DNA of 11,045 nt from Clostridium sp. UBA4108 (GTDB lineage Bacteria > Bacillota > Clostridia > Clostridiales > Clostridiaceae). The stretch lies in the NCBI GenBank assembly GCA_002381695.1, contig DFXM01000034.1, positions 1,763 to 12,807 of the forward strand. The letters run 5' to 3'. Both the position numbers and the translations under genes were made by a program. The notes beneath the pieces were generated by a model. The model ran no database searches and was not told the DNA's origin. It saw only the letters and a list, made by a program, of their open reading frames with translations. Below are positions 6,284 to 11,045 of this stretch, piece after piece; position 1 is the first letter of the stretch, and every line of letters starts with the position of its first letter.

Positions 6284-9200
6284 TTAAACTCTTTTTAAAG
6301 CCCTGGCTGTATAACTATAATCTGCCTCAAGTAAATCTGCCACTGTACCTTGAATTATAATATTTCCTCCTAAATCTCCACCTTCAGGACCTAAATCCAT
6401 TACCCAATCTGCATTTTTAATAACATCTAAATTATGTTCTATAATTAAAATAGTATTACCATTATTTCTTATCTTATTAAAAAGAACTAACAAGTTTTGA
6501 ATATCTGAAAAATGCAGCCCTGAAGTAGGTTCATCAAAAATATATAGGCAATCAGTTAATTGATTTAGACATAATTCCTTTGATAATTTTATTCTTTGTG
6601 CTTCTCCTCCAGATAGGGTGGTTGCACTTTGTCCTAATTTTATATATCCTAAGCCTACTTCAAATAAGGTTTCTAAAATTTTATGTGCCCTGCTTTCCTC
6701 TGTAAAGAAATTTAAACCTTCTTCTACGGTGATTTGTAAAACTTCATATATATTTTTCCCCTTATATTTTATCTCTAATACTTCATTTTTATATTTCTTT
6801 CCTTTACAAACAGGACAAGGGGTCCAAATATCTTCCATAAAAGAAACATGACTACAAATCCTTCCATCCCCATGACACTTTTCACATCCACCTTCTTTGC
6901 TATTAAAGCTAAACTTATTCTCTTTATATCCTCGAGTTTTTGCAGCATCTGTGGAAGCAAAAATCTTTTTAATATCATCCATAAGCCCAACATATGTTGC
7001 TATGTTTGATCTAGAAGTACGTCCTATTGGCCTTTGGTCAACATAAATAATTTTCTTTACATGATTTTCTCCTGAAATATAATCACAAAATCTGCTTATA
7101 TCCTCTTTACCTTCTAATCTATTTTTTAAAACTGGATAAATAACCTTAGAAACTAAGGTACTTTTTCCAGAACCACTGACCCCTGTTATGCATGTAACAG
7201 CTCCAATTGGAAATCTAATATCTATATTTTTTAAATTATTACCTCTAGCTCCATCTATTTTGATCCACTGATTAAAAAGTTCTGTTTTTTCTATTTCTAC
7301 TATCTTTTCCTTACATAAATATTTTCCTGTCTCCGATCTTTCATTGTCCATAACTTCCATAACTGTGCCTTGTGCAACTATGTTTCCACCATTTACCCCT
7401 GCACCTTTACCTATATCTATAACATAGTCAGCACACTTTATTATTTCCTTATTATGATCCACCATAACCACAGTATTTCCATAGTCCTTAAGTTCCTTTA
7501 TAATCATAATAAGCTTATGATAATCCTTGGGATGAAGTCCTGTTGATGGTTCATCTAAAACATAAAGCATATTAGTAATTTCACCATTTAGCTGCTTAAC
7601 TATTTTTAATCTTTGAAGTTCACCACCTGATAATGTTGCTGCTGAGCGATTTAAAGCTAAATAATTAAGCCCTATTTTTATATATAAATTAATTTTTCTA
7701 TAAAGCTTTTTTAATAGGGGTTCAACCTTATTTAATTCACTTTCCTGCAATGCATCTGGCAATTCTTCAATCCATTTCTTTAGCTCATCTATTGTCATTG
7801 CTGCTGCCACTGGATATCTTATCCCTAATATTTCAACACTTCTTCCTTCTCTATTAAGCCTTTCCCCATCACAGCTATTGCATATATCTTCCTTCATAAA
7901 CTCCTCAGAAATTTTTTTCGTAGAATCATTAGTGCCATTCTCATATACTCGCTTTATATAATTATAAACACCTTCAACTTTCCTTGTGATTTCGCCACTT
8001 TTGCCATTATTATTTTTATATACATATGTGATTTCATTGTCAGTACCCCATATTATTTTTTCTTTAAACTCTTGTGGCAGCTGACGCCATGGCAGTTCTA
8101 AATCAACCCTCATATCCTCTGCCAATGCTAATACTTCACCTTTTAGCCAATTAGCATTAGGATTTTCTTTAAATTTTCTTAAATCTCCCCATAAAATTGA
8201 TGCTCCATCAAGAATTGATTTATCTGGTTTAGAAACTATTAAATTGCAATCTATCTCTCCATGAATCCCCAGCCCATTACATACTTGACACATACTATCT
8301 GGATTGTTATAGCTAAAGGTAGATGGAGTTAACTGAAACATAATATGACTACATTCATAGCACATTTGATTTTGTTGAAATAATATCTTTTCATCCTCAT
8401 CAATTAGTACATAAATTGCCCCATGTCCTATCTTCAATGCTTCTTCTATGTTTTTAAGCATATTTTTATCATTATTTTTTTCTACACCAATTGCATGGTC
8501 ATAGGATAAATTTTCATAGATTACATGTTTATAAGATAAATCTTCATTATTATATGGCTTTATTATAATTCTTGTATTATCAGGCAATTCCATCAACTTT
8601 TCATAAATTTCACTGGTAGTAAGAGGAATAATAGCACTGCCACAATTAGGACAATGTCTTATTCCAATGGTTGAAAATATATTTCTTAAATAATCATAGA
8701 TCTCTGTTATAGTCCCTACTGTAGAACGTGGATTTCTAGAAATACTTTTTTGAGAAATTGATATTGCTGGTGGCAGACCAGTTATCATATCAAAATCTGG
8801 TTTTTCTCTACATTCATTATTAGCTGTATTCCCCATACTTTCCATAAATCTTCTTTGACTCTCTGCATATAGGGTATCAAAGACCAAACTTGATTTTCCA
8901 CTTCCACTAACTCCTGTCACTGCTGTTATCTTATTATATGGAATTGTAACATTAATATTTTTAAGATTGTTCTGCCTTGCACCTTTTATTACAATACCTT
9001 CAGTGCGTTTCTCCTCTATATGTTGATTTTTATAAAAATCCTTTCTCTTTTTATTTATATTATTATTAGAATATTTTTCTATAACATCAAGACTTGATTG
9101 TTTTATATGAACTTGTGAATTATGCTCTTCTTCAAGCTGTTCCTCCACCCATTCCGGCCAATGTTTAAGCCAATTAGGAACACTACAAACTGCTACTTTA

Positions 9201-9904
9201 TCATTGACAGATATATATGGAAATATTTTAATTAATGGGCTATTATTAAAAGAATCCAACTTACTTACTTTGATTCTTTTTAAACTTTTATCAAAATCCA
9301 ATATTTTTGCTGTAGTAAGCCCTATAGGATTTGGTCTTACTGGTGATCTTGTTGCAAAAATTCCTGTTCTAGGTGCATTTTCATAAGGTGGATCGCACTC
9401 CGTTGCCCTTCTATATTTCGATTCATCAAATCTACTAAACCACCACATTATCTTTATATGAGAGTATCCCATCAATTCTTCATAGACATTTTCAAAATCA
9501 TTTCCTATATAAATGAAATCTTCTCCATTTACTTTTTTAAGACTTCCAATTGCTGCAATCTCATTCTTAGGATTTACAAAAACTTTTTTATTATCTGCTC
9601 CTTTTACCTTAGGACTAAAACTTTCCTTAACCCTATCTTCACAAGGGAAATATGGTTTTACATCATAAACAGGAACATTATCTTCTAAATCTTTATCCTC
9701 CTTAAAAGTAATTATTCCTGCTTTTTCATCTACATTATTTATTTCAATAGTTTTTTGCATAAGCTCCTTAGAAAAAATAACAATTATATGACTAAATGAA
9801 GATAAATATTTTAATCCCTTAACAAAGCTTTTATCTATTACTATTTTATTTTTTTCCTCTAATCTCCCTATTTCATAAACATTAAAACACTGATTCCTAT
9901 TCAT
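6284..9904 (-). CDS. Fusion: degenerate TrmO barrel + TrmO-like methyltransferase + UvrA2-like ABC ATPase
   Basis: This 1206-residue multidomain protein has three parts. Residues 1-100 resemble a TrmO barrel without its core: EIGRLE, a FSHI strand and YDVKPYFP remain. Residues 112-245 are a full TrmO-like domain with the hallmark RTGIFATRSPVRPNPIGLT (179-197), which in TrmO binds SAM and methylates t6A37 of tRNA. Residues 303-1206 form a UvrA-type protein: Walker A GVSGSGKS (331-338 and 908-915), zinc cysteines C515/C518/C539/C542 and C1007/C1010/C1030/C1033, signatures LSGGELQR (758-765) and LSGGEAQR (1097-1104), Walker B LDEP (783-786) and FDEP (1123-1126), H-loops H817 and H1157. The stretch holding the UvrB-binding domain is shortened, as in UvrA2 paralogues that protect against DNA-binding drugs. 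All ATPase motifs are intact. GGGGAG lies five bases before ATG 9904. A MerR drug-sensor gene lies upstream. Whether the substrate is tRNA, DNA or a drug is unknown. Confidence 0.88.
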   Translation of the reverse strand: MNRNQCFNVYEIGRLEEKNKIVIDKSFVKGLKYLSSFSHIIVIFSKELMQKTIEINNVDEKAGIITFKEDKDLEDNVPVYDVKPYFPCEDRVKESFSPKVKGADNKKVFVNPKNEIAAIGSLKKVNGEDFIYIGNDFENVYEELMGYSHIKIMWWFSRFDESKYRRATECDPPYENAPRTGIFATRSPVRPNPIGLTTAKILDFDKSLKRIKVSKLDSFNNSPLIKIFPYISVNDKVAVCSVPNWLKHWPEWVEEQLEEEHNSQVHIKQSSLDVIEKYSNNNINKKRKDFYKNQHIEEKRTEGIVIKGARQNNLKNINVTIPYNKITAVTGVSGSGKSSLVFDTLYAESQRRFMESMGNTANNECREKPDFDMITGLPPAISISQKSISRNPRSTVGTITEIYDYLRNIFSTIGIRHCPNCGSAIIPLTTSEIYEKLMELPDNTRIIIKPYNNEDLSYKHVIYENLSYDHAIGVEKNNDKNMLKNIEEALKIGHGAIYVLIDEDEKILFQQNQMCYECSHIMFQLTPSTFSYNNPDSMCQVCNGLGIHGEIDCNLIVSKPDKSILDGASILWGDLRKFKENPNANWLKGEVLALAEDMRVDLELPWRQLPQEFKEKIIWGTDNEITYVYKNNNGKSGEITRKVEGVYNYIKRVYENGTNDSTKKISEEFMKEDICNSCDGERLNREGRSVEILGIRYPVAAAMTIDELKKWIEELPDALQESELNKVEPLLKKLYRKINLYIKIGLNYLALNRSAATLSGGELQRLKIVKQLNGEITNMLYVLDEPSTGLHPKDYHKLIMIIKELKDYGNTVVMVDHNKEIIKCADYVIDIGKGAGVNGGNIVAQGTVMEVMDNERSETGKYLCKEKIVEIEKTELFNQWIKIDGARGNNLKNIDIRFPIGAVTCITGVSGSGKSTLVSKVIYPVLKNRLEGKEDISRFCDYISGENHVKKIIYVDQRPIGRTSRSNIATYVGLMDDIKKIFASTDAAKTRGYKENKFSFNSKEGGCEKCHGDGRICSHVSFMEDIWTPCPVCKGKKYKNEVLEIKYKGKNIYEVLQITVEEGLNFFTEESRAHKILETLFEVGLGYIKLGQSATTLSGGEAQRIKLSKELCLNQLTDCLYIFDEPTSGLHFSDIQNLLVLFNKIRNNGNTILIIEHNLDVIKNADWVMDLGPEGGDLGGNIIIQGTVADLLEADYSYTARALKRV

Positions 9905-9936
9905 AAAAACTCCCCTTTTCCATTGATATATTACTG

Positions 9937-9967
9937 ATAATAATCCCTACCACAATGTGAGAGTCAA
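9937..9967 (-). promoter_or_regulatory. MerR-type promoter with 19-bp spacer for the fusion gene
   Basis: On the minus strand, -35 TTGACT (9962-9967) and -10 TATTAT (9937-9942) are separated by exactly 19 bp, instead of the usual 17. MerR regulators activate such over-long promoters by twisting the DNA. The spacer begins CTCACA and ends TAGGGAT, and an imperfect dyad (CTCTCACA against TGTGGTAGGG) spans it. The TTGACTCTC start resembles BmrR-controlled promoters. Transcription would begin near 9930, giving a leader of about 25 bases. The adjacent MerR gene is the natural activator. Elements and spacing are seen directly; activation is inferred from the family. Confidence 0.75.
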
Positions 9968-9977
9968 TATTTTTATT

Positions 9978-10011
9978 GGTTTTGTTTTAATATAGTGTTG
10001 ATAATGAACTA
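9978..10011 (+). repeat. Repeat half alpha, second copy, between the MerR gene and the fusion gene
   Basis: Starting GGTTTTGTTTTAATATAG and ending GAACTA, this 34-base stretch matches the inverted sequence at 44-77 with four substitutions and no gaps. It stops four bases from the MerR stop codon and starts ten bases from the -35 of the fusion promoter. Its partner half beta lies 930 bp away on the other side of the MerR gene. Confidence 0.7.
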
Positions 10012-10015
10012 CAGA

Positions 10016-10837
10016 TTATGACTTAATTTTAATGGGTATCTGTATTTCTGTTAAATAATCCTTTGGATTTTCTTCATTCCAAGGTCCTTTATGACATATC
10101 TGCATACTCAGTCCACTTATTTCATATTGATTATTTTCTTCTAACCAATTTACAAATGACTTATAAGCACCTGAAATATTCTCATAGGGCCCATAAACCA
10201 TTGTAGCTCCAACCAAATCAAAAGCTTCTGTTTTATGGAAAGTAACTCCATCTTTTTCTATTCCCTTTTCTTCCGTTACTATGCATATCTCAATATCTAC
10301 ATCTTTTTCTTTATATTCATTATCGTGATATATGGCAAAGCTATGGTTACTATCCTTTATATTTAAATTTTCTTTTTTAATATACTCACATAATAAATGC
10401 CAAAGTTCACCTTCTGCAAAATAGTTTGGCGCAATCTTTCTAAGGGAAATAACATCATAGGAAGGAATAGATTTTACCACAACATTATAGTTAAACTCCT
10501 TCTTATCATCTATTTCCCCCATTGCTCCTCTTAACTTTTCTAATTTCCGCTCTTCAACTCTTATTGCTTCTTTAATAGCTTCTTCTTTCAGTCTAAATTC
10601 TTTCTTTAATGATTCACTATCCCAATACTTTAATGAATGAGAAATTTCCTCAGTACTAAATCCTATATCTCTTAAAAAGATTATCTTACTTAAAGTTTTT
10701 GTTTGCTCTACTGAATACATTCTATATCCATTTTCATTATTAATTTTAGCTGGCTTTAAAATACCAACATCATCGTAATATCTTAACATTCTAATAGAAA
10801 CTTGAGTTAATTTTGAAAATTCTCCGATCCTAAACAC
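10016..10837 (-). CDS. MerR-family regulator with GyrI-like effector-binding domain
   Basis: This 273-residue regulator is of the multidrug-sensing MerR type. Residues 1-70 are the winged helix-turn-helix: MFRIGEFSKLTQVSIRMLRY, then the YYDDVGILKP wing and NGYRMYS. Residues 75-110 are rich in Lys, Glu and Arg and form the dimerising coiled coil. Residues 115-273 resemble the GyrI-like/AraC effector-binding domain that holds amphipathic drugs in BmrR-like proteins; Y(G)PYENISGAY and the EIQIPIK end fit that fold. The start is GTG at 10837, supported by the match of its first residues to the family and by GGAGG (10847-10851) nine bases upstream. It precedes the TrmO-UvrA fusion by 111 bp on the same strand, and that gene's promoter has the MerR-specific 19-bp spacer. 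It probably activates the fusion when a toxic compound binds. The gene is flanked closely by two repeat halves. Confidence 0.92.
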   Translation of the reverse strand: MFRIGEFSKLTQVSIRMLRYYDDVGILKPAKINNENGYRMYSVEQTKTLSKIIFLRDIGFSTEEISHSLKYWDSESLKKEFRLKEEAIKEAIRVEERKLEKLRGAMGEIDDKKEFNYNVVVKSIPSYDVISLRKIAPNYFAEGELWHLLCEYIKKENLNIKDSNHSFAIYHDNEYKEKDVDIEICIVTEEKGIEKDGVTFHKTEAFDLVGATMVYGPYENISGAYKSFVNWLEENNQYEISGLSMQICHKGPWNEENPKDYLTEIQIPIKIKS

Positions 10838-10890
10838 TTGCCTCTTCCTCCAAATACATTTATGTAATTATATTTAAATTTCAATTAAGT

Positions 10891-10927
10891 TTGTACATTA
10901 TACAAATAGACATGTTAGAAAATTGAA
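10891..10927 (-). promoter_or_regulatory. Possible promoter region of the MerR gene
   Basis: On the minus strand a consensus-like -10 TATAAT (10897-10902) sits inside an inverted repeat TTGTA-N5-TACAA (10891-10905). The best -35 at 19 bp would be TTCAAT (10922-10927), which matches the consensus poorly, and the spacer shows no clear dyad. It could be a weak constitutive promoter. The evidence is thin. Confidence 0.3.
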
Positions 10928-10941
10928 TTAACTAGAACCTC

Positions 10942-10983
10942 ATATTATTACTGCTCAACCGTTTCGAAATCTTGATTTACTAA
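10942..10983 (+). repeat. Repeat half beta, second copy, upstream of the MerR gene
   Basis: This stretch starts ATATTATTACT, includes CCGTTTCGAAA with its TTTCGAAA palindrome, and ends CTTGATTTACTAA. It is the inverted match of positions 1-42, with one 6-base block fully different (GCTCAA here) and one further substitution. The sequence continues beyond it with GGCTCTGTTCAAG, whereas the left copy ends at the window edge. Confidence 0.7.
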
Positions 10984-11006
10984 GGCTCTGTTCAAGCAAA
11001 AAGCTA

Positions 11007-11044
11007 AAAGACAACAACTCGCCTCACTCGAACAGGTTGTCTTT
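11007..11044. other. Hairpin at the right edge, possibly terminator or part of a repeat
   Basis: AAAGACAAC (11007-11015) and GTTGTCTTT (11036-11044) form a perfect 9-bp stem around a 20-base loop. The window ends one base later, so any T-run or extension of the stem cannot be seen. It directly follows the repeat half at 10942-10983 and may belong to the same dispersed element. Confidence 0.5.
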
Positions 11045-11045
11045 C

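Noticed and set aside
6618..6993. Short open frames on both strands within the UvrA part of the fusion gene
   Set aside because: They overlap the conserved second zinc module and ATPase region in other frames and show no independent features.
9204..9688. Plus-strand open frames opposite the TrmO part
   Set aside because: The minus-strand frame carries the TrmO signature here; the plus-strand frames lack start signals.

Overview
This window looks like chromosome from a low-GC Firmicute, most likely Clostridium in the broad sense. The DNA is very AT-rich, ribosome binding sites are strong GGAG-type, and the gene families (PMCA-type calcium ATPase, clostridial-style TetR and MerR regulators, FMN split-barrel flavin reductase) fit that group. 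Species cannot be set from sequence reading alone. No rRNA, tRNA, CRISPR array, prophage or intact transposase was seen.

Left part (1-3552): a dispersed repeat (1-77) is followed by a calcium-type P-type ATPase on the minus strand (105-2741) and a divergent TetR-family regulator (2953-3552). A 24-bp palindrome (2770-2793) lies just upstream of the ATPase and overlaps its best -10 candidate, so the TetR protein probably controls the pump.

Middle part (3553-5310): this is a stretch of gene decay. It holds a possible 44-codon remnant, a small gene broken by two single-base shifts (3785-4046), and a gene fragment (4353-4579) whose frame is broken by a 5-bp tandem duplication. That fragment sits 26 bp ahead of an intact three-helix membrane protein of unknown function (4606-5133). 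Two nearly identical intrinsic terminators (4141-4188 and 5262-5309) bracket the fragment and the membrane gene, as if one cassette of a formerly tandem family remained. A flavoredoxin-like flavin reductase (start ATG 5434) follows, with a 12-bp palindrome at its predicted transcription start.

Right part (6284-10837): the most notable locus. A MerR regulator with a GyrI-like drug-sensing domain lies upstream of, and on the same strand as, a 1206-residue fusion. The fusion carries a degenerate TrmO-like barrel, a complete TrmO-like methyltransferase domain, and a full UvrA-type tandem ABC ATPase with a shortened UvrB-binding region. The fusion gene has its own promoter with TTGACT and TATTAT separated by 19 bp, the hallmark of MerR-activated promoters, and its left side resembles BmrR-type sites. 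The inferred picture is a drug-inducible, UvrA2-like protection system carrying an unusual SAM-dependent methyltransferase module.

Ends: the repeat at 1-77 reappears inverted at the right, but split in two (9978-10011 and 10942-10983), with the MerR gene lying exactly between the halves. This suggests mobile or recombining DNA around the MerR/fusion locus and may also explain why the window ends where it does.
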